57,816 bases of DNA. Source: Flexilinea sp. (GTDB lineage Bacteria; Chloroflexota; Anaerolineae; Anaerolineales; Anaerolineaceae). This document shows, piece by piece, positions 48,614 through 57,356 of this stretch. The notes beneath the pieces are model-generated. The model made no database searches. It was not told the origin of the DNA and worked only from the letters and a program-made list of their open reading frames with translations. Each line of letters begins with the position of its first letter. Within the stretch, counting starts at the first letter, position 1. A program made the position numbers and the translations under genes. The stretch lies in NCBI GenBank assembly GCA_017432685.1, contig JAFRIR010000080.1:1-57816 (forward strand). Direction: 5' to 3'.

Positions 48614-49363
48614 ATGGAAATAAGTGAAAAATCGGAGAAGTTTCTGAAATTCGGCATCACCGGGTGCCTGCTTTACGTTATCGGTGATTTTCTGTTTGCG
48701 GCGACCGGAAAAGGACAGACAACAGAAACAATTGGGTTATTTGTGAAAGTTGCCTATCTTGAGATGGGAACCTGGCGAATGGTGGCGAGCATCATCTGCG
48801 GTTTTATTGGTACACTGCTGTATTACATGGGTTTTCACCGGATGTATGGTTTGTTGAAGATCCACATCAACCATCTTGGTGTGGTACGATTTCAGAAATG
48901 GACAAAATTATTTCGCATAGCCTATATAACCGGTACAGTTGCCTGGACATGGGTCCATGCCATGTTCATGACGCAGGCCTTGATATTCAAATACATCTGG
49001 CAGGAATTTTGTGATATGGAAAAAGCGGCAGACATCGCAAACCGCGTTTTTTATGCGAACGCTCCGGGAATGGCAGCGGCTTATATCCTTTGCGACATTG
49101 GATTGACAGTTATCATGATCGTGATGGTCTGGAAGAAAATCATTCCGCTGAAAAGTATCGGTGCGCGAATACTTGCGACGCTCTGCAACCCAATCATGCT
49201 GCCGGGTGTGGTCGGGAACCTCATGTCCTTGCTGCCCTGGCCACTGAATCAACTGGATCACGGGACGGAATCTTTCGGTCATGCCCTTGTGCTGGTCCTT
49301 GGGCTGGTCCTGTTGAAAGAGATGAAACAAAACGGAGAGCTTGAAGGAGAGGCGTTGGAATGA
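48614..49363 (+). CDS. Multi-pass membrane protein (DUF6796-like)
   Basis: A 249-residue protein with about six hydrophobic segments (FGITGCLLYVIGDFLFAATG, MVASIICGFIGTLLYYMGFH, IAYITGTVAWTWVHAMFMT, AAAYILCDIGLTVIMIVMVW, and others). The GDFLF, FHRMY and WVHA motifs resemble DUF6796. GGAGAATTAAA precedes the ATG. It overlaps the esterase gene by 4 bp (ATGA), so the two are coupled. Confidence 0.7.
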   Translation: MEISEKSEKFLKFGITGCLLYVIGDFLFAATGKGQTTETIGLFVKVAYLEMGTWRMVASIICGFIGTLLYYMGFHRMYGLLKIHINHLGVVRFQKWTKLFRIAYITGTVAWTWVHAMFMTQALIFKYIWQEFCDMEKAADIANRVFYANAPGMAAAYILCDIGLTVIMIVMVWKKIIPLKSIGARILATLCNPIMLPGVVGNLMSLLPWPLNQLDHGTESFGHALVLVLGLVLLKEMKQNGELEGEALE

Positions 49364-50289
49364 GCGAAAATACGATGAGCTTGAAATATGAAATTCTTAA
49401 ACGTCTTGTGAAAATGATCGGGCTGAAAAAACGTTGGACAGGCATGACCACCGAAGAACTTCTTGATTCACGCCGGAAGGAAAACGAAAAAAATAAGATC
49501 CCGGACCTGAAGGACGATGCCTTCGATATCAGCCGGATCGAGGTCATGGGTTGTCCTGTCCTGAAATTTATCCATAAACAAAAAACTGACCGCGCTAATC
49601 TGTTCCTGATCGGGGGTGGGATGATCAGCGCTCCGCGCCCCGGATCAATAAAGAAAGCACTGAAGTTTGCAAAAGAAAGCGGCCTGGATCTCTTCATCCC
49701 CTATTATCCCCTGTGCACAGACTATCCGCTGACCAAAGCTTACGAGATGATCCATGAGACTTATAAGGCTATGCTTCGGGATTATGCGGCTGATAAAATC
49801 ACTATTCTCGGCACTTCTTCCGGTGGAAACCTGGCATTGGGCATGGTTCCCTATATCAATGACGGTCATTCAGATGTGCCGATGCCCGCTTATATTCTTG
49901 CTGTTTCGCCCGGAAATTGTGTGGAGACGGAAGAAGAATGGCAGCGGATGCTGGAACTGGACAAGCTGGATGTGGCGATCCCTGCACAGTATATGAAAAC
50001 CGCAATAGACGTTATGCGTCATGGAGAAAACAGCATTCCGGAGTATATGCTCTGGCTGCAAAAAGGCGATTATTCAAATTGTCCACGGGTTACCCTGATC
50101 TATGGGACTGATGAGACGCTTTATGCCTGTGCTCCGGCCCTGGAAGCAGTTTTGAAGAAATACAATGCAGACTATCAGATGATTGTCGGAGAGGGAATGT
50201 TCCATTGTTATCCGGTGTTCCCCATTGTTCCGGAAGCCAAAGCCGGTTGGAATCAGATGGTCGAACTGGCAAAAAACGGAGGAGTATGA
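49360..50289 (+). CDS. Alpha/beta hydrolase, esterase/lipase family
   Basis: A 309-residue hydrolase of the hormone-sensitive lipase/Aes type. The oxyanion loop is IGGGM (in place of HGGG), the nucleophile elbow is GTSSGGNLALG, the acid is in YGTDETLYA and the His in GEGMFHCYP. It starts inside the upstream stop. The substrate is a small ester, unknown. Confidence 0.85.
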   Translation: MSENTMSLKYEILKRLVKMIGLKKRWTGMTTEELLDSRRKENEKNKIPDLKDDAFDISRIEVMGCPVLKFIHKQKTDRANLFLIGGGMISAPRPGSIKKALKFAKESGLDLFIPYYPLCTDYPLTKAYEMIHETYKAMLRDYAADKITILGTSSGGNLALGMVPYINDGHSDVPMPAYILAVSPGNCVETEEEWQRMLELDKLDVAIPAQYMKTAIDVMRHGENSIPEYMLWLQKGDYSNCPRVTLIYGTDETLYACAPALEAVLKKYNADYQMIVGEGMFHCYPVFPIVPEAKAGWNQMVELAKNGGV

Positions 50290-50535
50290 ATCAATTGAAC
50301 AGGAATCTGTTTTTCAAAGGCTTTCTTCCGTCATCATATAGAAAATGTGCTCCCGCTGATGTGTAACTGCGACCATCTGGCCATGCAGATGCTGCACGCG
50401 GTGCTGATCCGTGAAGGAACATGTGTGACCTCTGAGTGCTGCGATTACTGCATTGCCGGTGACAGAAATCCGATCGCAAATGAATATCAGTTTGTAAGAG
50501 CAGAAAACGGGCTGCTGCTGAGCGTAAGAAAATAA
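50287..50535 (+). pseudogene. C-terminal remnant of an ATC-hydrolase-like gene
   Basis: A short frame begins at 50287 and stops. A second frame continues ENVLPLMCNCDHLAMQMLHA and then CCDYCIAGDRNP. This resembles the last 60 residues of L-2-amino-thiazoline-4-carboxylate hydrolase-like proteins; the intact relative at 53296 ends MCHLDYTMSEAGG then GGPYCDCGYK. The rest is missing. It follows the esterase gene directly and was probably its operon mate. Confidence 0.5.
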
Positions 50536-50575
50536 AAAACCGGGAGGGTCGTTCTTCCTCCCGGTTTTCTTCGTT
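50536..50575. terminator. Bidirectional terminator
   Basis: AAAACCGGGAGG and CCTCCCGGTTTT with loop GTCGTTCTT, T-rich on the right and A-rich on the left. It lies between converging genes. Confidence 0.85.
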
Positions 50576-50585
50576 TTATGCTTTT

Positions 50586-52241
50586 TTATTCTGAGATACA
50601 GTCGATCAGTTCATAAATTGTCGGTTGATCAAACGGTGCTCCCATTGCTTCGGCGACCTCCGCGTTGAAGAAACCTGATCCGACGATTTCATCGACACCT
50701 TCCGCGCTTTTTGCTGCGATAACAACGTTCTTCACTGCACAATTTTCAAAGACCGTGACCGGCATGCCAAATGCTTCATCTTCAAATCCGCCTGCATAGC
50801 CGGTGATGCCGCCGATCCAGAAGCAGTTTTCTCCGGCTGTTATCATAACGTTTTCAGCGGTATTATCACGGAAATAAGCTGCCGCAAATCCGCAGCCGGA
50901 AATGCCGCCCAGTCCGTAGCAGTTGTCTCCGGCAGTTATTGTGCCTGTCGCATAGCAGCCGCTGACATTTGTCATTTCCAATCCGCCGCCGATGATGCCT
51001 GCATTCGCCATTCCGTCAGGAATAACGATATCGGCTTCAGCCGTGCAGTTGCTGATCAGTGATCCCATGCCTGCTCCGACGATCCCTCCGAACATTCCTT
51101 CTTCAGACATTTCACCCATATGAGCCCTTACCTTCCCGGTTTTAAGGGTAACGTTATCAACCGTGGACATATAGGAATATCCTACAACATCCGCCGACAT
51201 CAGAGAACCGTCAACTGATGCGTTTTCAACGGTAAAGTTACGGACATCCGCGCCGGCGATACAGCCGAACAGCCCCAGCGCCAGTCCCTCCGGTTGATCG
51301 ATCTTCAAATTGCTGATGGAATGACCTTTTCCGTCGAAAGTACCGGTAAAGGCAAATAGCGGTGAAGGAATTTCCTGTTCTTCTTCACTTTCGCCGGAGG
51401 GAACCCAGGTCCCGATCGGGGTCCATTCAGCACCGGCAAGATCGATATCAGCGGTCAGAACATAATTCCCGGCAAGATTTTCATTGATGGCAGCCAGTCC
51501 TTTGGCATCGGATATTTCGATCACTTCCGCTTCTTCATCGGCAGATTCACCCATATTTTCATCAACGAACAGTTTGATGCAGTCCTGCATCATGCTGCTT
51601 TCTGCGTAATTTTCAGAAATCGCTGCAGCCAGCCAGTAAGCATATTCGCCCTCGTAATATGCACCGATGTTTTCAAGGGTCGGACCGTAGCGGAATTCAA
51701 GATGGAATGTTTCAGCCGGTGTGTCATCAGCGAATGCGAAGTATGTAAAGGCATCCTTATCTTCATTGGCTTTGTAGATATGGAAATTCATGCCTTCAAA
51801 AGTCATCCCCCCCACATTCATCGGGATATCCTCCGTATAGCTGTAGGTATGACTGAAAACCTGCTTTCCTTCCGCATCAAAGCCGCTGATGACGTCACCT
51901 TCGATTGTAAGTTTGGCAATACCGTCTGTGAAGAAGCAGTCGAAAACGATTGAATCCGGATCGGCTGTATAAGCATCAATGGCTTCCTGCCCTTTCAGTT
52001 TTCCCATGCAGCTGTTGACAAGGATCTGATAAAACATTTCGGCTGTCTCCGGGTCATCCACGTATTTGCTGATACATTCGAGCCAGTAATCATGGAATTC
52101 TTCTTTTGCAAACTCGGGAAAGAGTTCGATATAACTGCCCTGCAGGGCTTCAAGACGTTTATCCATCTCAGCGGAGGCCGGGATGATCAGCATGGCTGCC
52201 AGAAAGGCAGCTGTCAACAAAACAGAAATAAATTTTTTCAT
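50586..52241 (-). CDS. Secreted GLUG-motif protein
   Basis: A 551-residue protein with a signal peptide (MKKFISVLLTAAFLAAMLII). The first half is a unique, acidic, beta-rich domain (residues about 30-230). The second half has GLUG-type beta-helix repeats: AGNYVLTADIDLAGAEWTPIG, FTGTFDGKGHSISNLKI, GLFGCIAGADVRNFTVENA, GGIVGAGMGSLISNCTAEA, GGISGCGFAAAYFRDN. Such repeats are found in adhesins and IgA-peptidase-like proteins. It lies 30 bp after the DUF3793 gene on the same strand. Confidence 0.78.
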   Translation of the reverse strand: MKKFISVLLTAAFLAAMLIIPASAEMDKRLEALQGSYIELFPEFAKEEFHDYWLECISKYVDDPETAEMFYQILVNSCMGKLKGQEAIDAYTADPDSIVFDCFFTDGIAKLTIEGDVISGFDAEGKQVFSHTYSYTEDIPMNVGGMTFEGMNFHIYKANEDKDAFTYFAFADDTPAETFHLEFRYGPTLENIGAYYEGEYAYWLAAAISENYAESSMMQDCIKLFVDENMGESADEEAEVIEISDAKGLAAINENLAGNYVLTADIDLAGAEWTPIGTWVPSGESEEEQEIPSPLFAFTGTFDGKGHSISNLKIDQPEGLALGLFGCIAGADVRNFTVENASVDGSLMSADVVGYSYMSTVDNVTLKTGKVRAHMGEMSEEGMFGGIVGAGMGSLISNCTAEADIVIPDGMANAGIIGGGLEMTNVSGCYATGTITAGDNCYGLGGISGCGFAAAYFRDNTAENVMITAGENCFWIGGITGYAGGFEDEAFGMPVTVFENCAVKNVVIAAKSAEGVDEIVGSGFFNAEVAEAMGAPFDQPTIYELIDCISE

Positions 52242-52271
52242 ATTTTTACCTTCAACTCCTTATATTTTTTG

Positions 52272-52820
52272 TTACACAGCAACCGTCAGTTTTTCAAGGC
52301 TTTTGCCTTCCTGACAAAGTTTGCAGTATATTTCAGTGCATTTTCGGTAGCGGGCAAAAAGCTTTTGTGCGCTGTCAACATCTCCGTATACCTTCCAGCA
52401 GCCACAGCATTTGCTTTCATCACGACGGTTAATAAAGCCATCGACATCTTCCGGAGGGTAACCAAGAAAAAGGCCAATTTCATGAGGAAAATCTGAGAGC
52501 TGTTTTAATCTCTCGATCAATTTCCTCAGACAGGCGTTTTCATCTGTGCAGCTGTAACCGCAATTTTTCAGCAAACTTTCAGCAAGTTCATTCCGCAGGT
52601 CTTTTGAAAGTTTGCCGGGACGGTAAACATAAATCAATCCTCGATTTTCTTTGAACCACAGCGGGAGTACGCGGAGTCCTTTCCCCTTTAAACGCAGATT
52701 CAGATTTCGGACATGCTCCTGCATCTCCTGCCGATTGGAAAAAAAGCAGCTGAACAGATTTGCTGTTTTGATGCTTGCTAAAGTTGGCGCACAATGTCGT
52801 ATGACCAGTTCATCTGACAT
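52272..52820 (-). CDS. DUF3793 protein
   Basis: A 182-residue, Cys-rich cytoplasmic protein. Family features include the opening IRHCAPTLASIKTANLF, the central KGLRVLPLWFKENRGLIYVYRP (in part), the middle GLFLGYPPEDVDGFI and the end CCGCWKVYGDVDSAQKLF. DUF3793 genes in Clostridia often neighbour flavodoxin and iron-related genes. Its promoter is one of the best in the window. Confidence 0.85.
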   Translation of the reverse strand: MSDELVIRHCAPTLASIKTANLFSCFFSNRQEMQEHVRNLNLRLKGKGLRVLPLWFKENRGLIYVYRPGKLSKDLRNELAESLLKNCGYSCTDENACLRKLIERLKQLSDFPHEIGLFLGYPPEDVDGFINRRDESKCCGCWKVYGDVDSAQKLFARYRKCTEIYCKLCQEGKSLEKLTVAV

Positions 52821-52867
52821 TTCTTACTCTCGTTTTGATTGATTTAGAAGTTAGTGCAATATAACTC

Positions 52868-52903
52868 ATATAGTTAGTATAAACAAACTATATTCTCTGT
52901 CAA
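52868..52903 (-). promoter_or_regulatory. Promoter and palindrome of the DUF3793 gene
   Basis: On the minus strand: TTGACA (complement of 52898-52903), 16 nt, TATACT (complement of 52876-52881). ATATAGTT (52868-52875) and AACTATAT (52886-52893) are perfect inverted arms around the -10. The half-sites TAGTT/AACTA match the other operators, but spacing is 10 rather than 6. Confidence 0.7.
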
Positions 52904-53081
52904 GGTTTTTATTTATTTTTGTGATCGTTTTGAAGGGATGAATTACTATTACTCAAGGAATAGCCGAACTTGAGCCAAAAGGAACTGTTTTGTTGATTTA
53001 AAAATGAGCCCATTTGGCACATACATGAGAAAAAGCAAGACAAAGAAGCAGTGAAATAGTGATTGCAGAGAATATTACTAA

Positions 53082-53273
53082 AGAGCACCTCTAAAAACTA
53101 ATGAGCGGGGGTATGGGGCGGCAGTTATTGCCTGCTCCGTAAGGTACGGGCTGACGCCCGATTTATATTCGGAGCAGGAGCTTCGCCCCACGGAAACATC
53201 CCGAGGAGATTCAGAGAATTTATTCTTTGAATCTCCTCGGGACAGAGAAAAATTGGAGTTTTTAGATGTGCCC
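53082..53273. mobile_element. Full-length MITE (192 bp), copy B
   Basis: Near-identical to copy A at 31756, with the same two internal hairpins, ends AGAGCACCTCTAAAAACT and AGTTTTTAGATGTGCCC. CTAAAG occurs on both outer edges and could be a target duplication. No ORF is inside. It lies just beyond the ATC-hydrolase gene end. Confidence 0.85.
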
Positions 53274-53295
53274 TAAAGAAATAACAAGGACTTAT

Positions 53296-53928
53296 TTAAG
53301 ACAATCGTTTGTAACCGCAATCGCAATAAGGACCGCCGGAGGCAAGCGTATATTTCCTGATGAATCGAGAAGCGCCGCCGGCTTCGCTCATCGTATAATC
53401 GAGATGGCACATCGCAGGAACGATTTCGTAGATTCCCAGTTCTTTCATCAATGTACATATGCCGCATTTGGTGAATCGAGCTTCATAGCCGCTGCCGTCT
53501 TCATACGGATACAGCTCCATGTTCCAGGAATACGGATTTCGGTCGGCAGCCTTCAATTCTGCAGTTCTTCGCATAGATGAAATGTCCTTTTCTGTGAATT
53601 TCCTTTTCCCGCTCTGCCGGCAGAACCATTTCATAGGCCCTGTCATCATGGCCTGTCTGTAAAAGACGGTCATTTTTTCAACAGAAGGTTTTTCCTTCAG
53701 GTTCAGGTAAAACGCGGACAACATAGCGCAGCTGAGAATGTTCATCTTGAACCGATCCTCTTTTTCAAATTCCGGCAGAGAACGAACAATTTCCTTGTAT
53801 TTTTTCAGCGCTTTTTTCGTTACAGCCCGTGATTCATCTGTATCGCAGCACAATACTGTTTCAAGGTTTTTCCTGAAAGATCGTTTAAATAAAAGCCACA
53901 TTCCCTGCGGCATTCCCAAATATCTCAT
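53296..53928 (-). CDS. L-2-amino-thiazoline-4-carboxylate hydrolase-like protein
   Basis: A protein of about 210 residues of the ATC hydrolase family (PF14196). Diagnostic parts are ARFTKCGICTLMKELG, MCHLDYTMSEAGGASRFIRK and the end GGPYCDCGYK. I start at the ATG complement of 53926-53928, after GGAAGTG, which is just past the stop of the upstream methyltransferase gene. Known members open the thiazoline ring in a route to cysteine, but most homologues have unknown substrates. Confidence 0.75.
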   Translation of the reverse strand: MRYLGMPQGMWLLFKRSFRKNLETVLCCDTDESRAVTKKALKKYKEIVRSLPEFEKEDRFKMNILSCAMLSAFYLNLKEKPSVEKMTVFYRQAMMTGPMKWFCRQSGKRKFTEKDISSMRRTAELKAADRNPYSWNMELYPYEDGSGYEARFTKCGICTLMKELGIYEIVPAMCHLDYTMSEAGGASRFIRKYTLASGGPYCDCGYKRLS

Positions 53929-53932
53929 CTGA

Positions 53933-54613
53933 TCACTTCCTGCAACGAAAAACAGCAATGCTCTGAACGTTCAGTACCTCAGCTTCGGAATACATCCCGT
54001 CAAGCCTGGTCTGCAGACTTTCCTTCGTTTCAAACGGTGGGGTAAAGAACCCTCTGGGAACATAAAACCGGCGGATCATCTTGTCCGTCTGCGCATTGCT
54101 GCCTTGAACGTAAAAACATCCCGTGAAAATTCCACCCGGTTTCAGCACGCGAAACGTTTCCCTGTAAGCCGCTTCTTTGTTCGGAAATGCACGAAACCCG
54201 TTCAGGGAGACCATTGCGTCAAAACTGTTATCCGGGAAAGGGAGGTCTCCCACATCTCCCTGTTGGAAGCGAATATTCTTGATGTCCATTTCCCGGGCGC
54301 GTTTTTCCGCACTTTCCATCATTTTTTCCGAATAATCCACACAGGTGATGTCGGCTTTCGGCATTGTTTTGAAGACAGGCATGGAAATCACACCTGTGCC
54401 GACCGGTATTTCAAGCAGCTTTCCTGAAAAATCCGGAGGAATCGGTTCGAATGCCGCTGCCTGATATTCCAGCGCGTCTTCCCGGGTCATGCACCAGACG
54501 AACTTCAGGATCATCCTGCCAAAGGCAGATGTGCCCAGCATCATTCCGTCATAAAGCCCGTGAGTTTTCCCGAGACTTTTATAGGCTGATTTTATTTCAT
54601 CTTTTCTTGTCAT
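53933..54613 (-). CDS. Class I SAM-dependent methyltransferase
   Basis: A 226-residue Methyltransf_11-like enzyme. Motif I is LLEIPVGTGVISMPVF (with EIPVGTG replacing the usual DxGxGxG), followed by DITCVDYSEKMMESAEKR, RFQQGDVGDLPFPDNSFDAM and GFRAFPNKEAAYRETFRVLKPGG in part. It lies between the MBL-fold and ATC-hydrolase genes in one operon. Substrate unknown. Confidence 0.85.
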   Translation of the reverse strand: MTRKDEIKSAYKSLGKTHGLYDGMMLGTSAFGRMILKFVWCMTREDALEYQAAAFEPIPPDFSGKLLEIPVGTGVISMPVFKTMPKADITCVDYSEKMMESAEKRAREMDIKNIRFQQGDVGDLPFPDNSFDAMVSLNGFRAFPNKEAAYRETFRVLKPGGIFTGCFYVQGSNAQTDKMIRRFYVPRGFFTPPFETKESLQTRLDGMYSEAEVLNVQSIAVFRCRK

Positions 54614-54626
54614 AGGGAACCTCTTT

Positions 54627-55499
54627 TCATTTCCTCATGTCTTGTTTTTCCAGCCGAACCGTTCTGGCTTTCATTTCCGTGTCATCCGATTCGTCATATC
54701 CGTCATAGGGGGCTTTCGGATCATGCGGTGTCTGCTTCCGAAAAGAGTTGCAAACCTCATTCCGGTGAGCAAAAGCAAAATCCAGGTCGTCGGTCCAGCC
54801 GGTATGTCCGGTGATGATCATCGGGGTCAGCCCTCTGCTGCGAAGTTTCCCTTCCAGTTCGGCCAGGGACCGTTTTGCGAGGTCGTTGTCTTCCGCCAAT
54901 GCGTTGATGAAGCTGTAGCCTCCGTCTGCGCCAAACCAGATGGTGTCGCCGGTGAACAGATATCGGTCATCGATCAGGTAAACCATGTGGCCCCAGGTGT
55001 GGCCCGGGACCAGAATGGCCTCGATCCGTATGCCGTCAATATCCAGCGCCTGACCGTCTTTCAGCAAAACTTTGGGATTATCTGTTTTGACAAGCGGGAG
55101 TTTATATAAGCCGAACATCACTTTTCGTCGGACTTCGCCGGTGAGGTAGCGGTTTTCGATCTCACTCAGGTAAATCGCGGCATCACGAAAAAGCCTTTCA
55201 CTGTCCACTTCCAGTGCGCCGACATGATCCGTATCCTGATGGGTGATCAGAATATGTTTGATTGAGGCGGGATCGATATCCAGCCAGCCCATCTTTTCTT
55301 TCAGCCGGTCATAGTTATAGCCGGCATCGATCATAATGGTTGTGCCGTTTTTTGTGTAAAAAAAGATGTTGGCGATCCATTCCCGGATACATGCGACATG
55401 TTCATCGATCCGTCCGGTGTTCAGGGGTTTGAAGATCTCCTTACCCCGGTAGATCAGGCTCATGCTGAATTTTTGAAATTGAGAATCTTTTTTCGACAT
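54627..55499 (-). CDS. MBL-fold metallohydrolase
   Basis: A 290-residue metallo-beta-lactamase fold protein. The metal motif is ITHQDTDHVGAL (HxxxDH with Asn/Gln-type variation at the first His neighbour), with later LVPGHTWGHMVYL, LFTGDTIWFG and MIITGHTGW. It resembles lactonase-type members. It is the first gene of a three-gene operon with a TAGTT-N6-AACTA operator upstream. Confidence 0.83.
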   Translation of the reverse strand: MSKKDSQFQKFSMSLIYRGKEIFKPLNTGRIDEHVACIREWIANIFFYTKNGTTIMIDAGYNYDRLKEKMGWLDIDPASIKHILITHQDTDHVGALEVDSERLFRDAAIYLSEIENRYLTGEVRRKVMFGLYKLPLVKTDNPKVLLKDGQALDIDGIRIEAILVPGHTWGHMVYLIDDRYLFTGDTIWFGADGGYSFINALAEDNDLAKRSLAELEGKLRSRGLTPMIITGHTGWTDDLDFAFAHRNEVCNSFRKQTPHDPKAPYDGYDESDDTEMKARTVRLEKQDMRK

Positions 55500-55631
55500 G
55501 TTTGATCTCCTGATGATTTCATTTTCTGCTTCCGAGAATTTTCAAACCTGCAGAGCCAAACAATGCTCCGCCTGAAAACATTGCAGCTTTTCCGTGAATC
55601 ATCATGTTCTGAGCCTCTTTTTATTGATATT

Positions 55632-55667
55632 AGTTAGTTCATGTAAACTAACTGAATGTCTATTATA
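55632..55667 (-). promoter_or_regulatory. TATAAT box and AGTTAGTT-N6-AACTAACT operator
   Basis: AGTTAGTT (55632-55639) and AACTAACT (55646-55653) are perfect arms with a 6-nt spacer. On the minus strand a TATAAT (complement of 55662-55667) lies just upstream of it. It would control the MBL-methyltransferase-ATC operon. The 55500-55735 gap otherwise contains no clear gene. Confidence 0.65.
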
Positions 55668-55735
55668 ACACTTTTGAGGATCATTCAGACGAATACATAT
55701 ATGCATCTTTTAGAGATTCAATCATACAGGCTCGC

Positions 55736-56326
55736 TCAGAGCACCATCGCGTCATAAACGGCATCATAATCATCCTGGATTATGCCGAGATATCGTTTGG
55801 TTACATCAAACGAGCTGTGATTATAGAGCCCCATGATGACGATTCCCGGAATGTGCTCATATTTCCATGCATAGTAACCTAAGGTTTTGCGGAGCGAATG
55901 GCAGGCAATGTTCCCCGGAATAGCCAGCGCCTTCACCGCATTGGTAATCAGACGCCAGGCCTGGACCCGGGATATATGGTTTTCATTTCCCCGCCCGTTG
56001 CTGAAGATGTAGTTATGAGCCGCAGCGGTTCCCTGCTTTTTTCGCAGCTCAAGCAATTTTCGCAGAGCCTCTCTTGCGAAATAGTTGATTTTGACCTGCT
56101 TCGTTTTCTTTGTTTTCCGTTCGGTGAGATCGATGTGCGTGCGAAAACGGTCATTTTCGAAGTCGTAGACATCGCCCCACGTCAGGTTCAGTTCATCGGT
56201 GATCCGGAGACCGGTAGCGAAGCCGACAACGACCATTGCAAAATTCCGGATCTGACCCTTTTTTTCAAAATATCCGGCCAGTTTCTTCATATCCTTCTTA
56301 TCTCTGATAGGTTCTGTAACGCACAT
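55736..56326 (-). CDS. Tyrosine recombinase (integrase catalytic domain)
   Basis: A 196-residue protein that is almost only the catalytic domain. The active residues are Arg in GFATGLRITDEL, the Lys region of LTERKTKKTKQVK, HxxR in ACHSLRKTLGYY, His in YNHSSFD and Tyr in TKRYLGI. It lacks the usual N-terminal core-binding domain, like the short invertase-type recombinases Fim and Mpi. The ATG at 56326 follows AAAGGAG. It is divergent from the LoaP gene, and the space between carries a pair of inverted recombination-site-like sequences. Confidence 0.87.
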   Translation of the reverse strand: MCVTEPIRDKKDMKKLAGYFEKKGQIRNFAMVVVGFATGLRITDELNLTWGDVYDFENDRFRTHIDLTERKTKKTKQVKINYFAREALRKLLELRKKQGTAAAHNYIFSNGRGNENHISRVQAWRLITNAVKALAIPGNIACHSLRKTLGYYAWKYEHIPGIVIMGLYNHSSFDVTKRYLGIIQDDYDAVYDAMVL

Positions 56327-56488
56327 GACAATACTCCTTTTGAGGCTGATGGTATTTGCGTAAGTCAACGCCGGGATACATCCCGGCGCCTGTTTGCACA
56401 GCCTTATAAGTCAATTATTGTATTTTTTTTATGAAAAACCGGATATTTTCAGAAATATTAAGCTGAAAACAACTTTGAAGATATGAAA

Positions 56489-56750
56489 GTAACAAAATAC
56501 ACATTCTGTTACATATTTACTGTAGTATAACACGAAATCCTGAATTTGTTTAATTATTTTTGAAAAATGTTTTGTATATATTTTGAACTGAGCACACGGA
56601 GACTGCTCTGATGCTGTCGCTTAGCCGACACAGCAGGGCTGTATCTCGTGATGCGTTGTCCGGTTCTAAAGAAAGAGAACGAATTAATTTCCGTCTTACA
56701 TGAACTTCCGGTCATTCACAGCAAATGTAACAGAATGTGTAAACAGTTAC
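56489..56750. repeat. Inverted repeat pair bounding a putative invertible segment
   Basis: Left site 56489-56514 reads GTAAC-N5-ACACATTCTGTTACAT. The right site 56725-56750 is the same in reverse, with 22 of 26 positions identical. Inside each site GTAAC and GTTAC are themselves inverted around about 14 bases, the usual form of a tyrosine recombinase core site. The enclosed 210 bp carry structured repeat copy 4 and a leftward TATACT (complement of 56523-56528). Confidence 0.75.
56581..56670. repeat. Structured repeat, copy 4
   Basis: Ends TTTTGAAC and GTTCTAAA. Contains GAGCACACGGAGACTGCTCTGA (in part), the hairpin GTCG-CTTAGC-CGAC and GGGCTGTATCTCGTGATGCG. It lies wholly inside the putative invertible segment. 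Confidence 0.75.
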
Positions 56751-56843
56751 GTAGCCATTGGAGAGAGAAAATTCGGAAATGCGTTGACGTTTCCCATCAT
56801 TGGAGCTTTCTCTCTCATTAGATTTGACATAAGAAGGAAACAT

Positions 56844-57356
56844 ATGTGGTACGTTCTCTGGACGAAGACGGGCGATGAGGAAAAAACCAGAAGTATGGTC
56901 AATGCGCATGTTGATCATGCTCTGTTCACCCGCTGCATTGTCCCCTATCGGAGAAAACGCGAGATCCACAGAGGCATCAGCATGTTTGTTGAGAAGCTGC
57001 TGTTCCCCTCCTATGTTTTCGTCGAGACCGACCGCATCAAAGATTTTGCCAGGCGGCTTCAATGGTATCCCGGGAAAAACATCATTTTGCAGACAGGTGA
57101 TTTCTTCTGCCCGATTTACAGGGAAGAAGAATATTTCCTCACGGATATGCTCGGCGGAAACGACATCATCGATTCCTCCAATGGCTTCATGGACGGCGAC
57201 CGGGTGAAGGTGATCTCCGGACCGCTGTGCGGTTATGAAGACCGGATCAAGAAAGTGATCTGGCGAAAGAGCCTTGCCATTCTGGAGATGACGCTCTATG
57301 ACCGCAAGGTGGAAGCGGCGCTCGGATTGGACAGAGTCGAACCCCTCGCGGGGTGA
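56844..57356 (+). CDS. LoaP/NusG-family antitermination protein
   Basis: A 170-residue NusG-like protein. It opens WYVLWTKTGDEEKTRSMV, typical of LoaP (NGN domain), then FPSYVFVETD and, at the end, a KOW-like part (GDRVKVISGPLCGYEDRIKK). I start at 56844 because AAGGAAACAT lies before it and WYV is the normal NusG beginning. LoaP and UpxY proteins allow RNA polymerase to pass terminators in one long operon, often for polysaccharides or natural products. That operon would lie to the right of the window. Confidence 0.88.
   Translation: MWYVLWTKTGDEEKTRSMVNAHVDHALFTRCIVPYRRKREIHRGISMFVEKLLFPSYVFVETDRIKDFARRLQWYPGKNIILQTGDFFCPIYREEEYFLTDMLGGNDIIDSSNGFMDGDRVKVISGPLCGYEDRIKKVIWRKSLAILEMTLYDRKVEAALGLDRVEPLAG

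Noticed and set aside
53266..53580. ORF reading rightward out of the MITE
   Set aside because: It lies opposite the well-supported ATC-hydrolase gene and starts in the MITE end without a ribosome site.
23136..56670. The four structured repeats as a CRISPR array
   Set aside because: Copies are far apart, have no unique spacers of even size and no cas genes are in the window.
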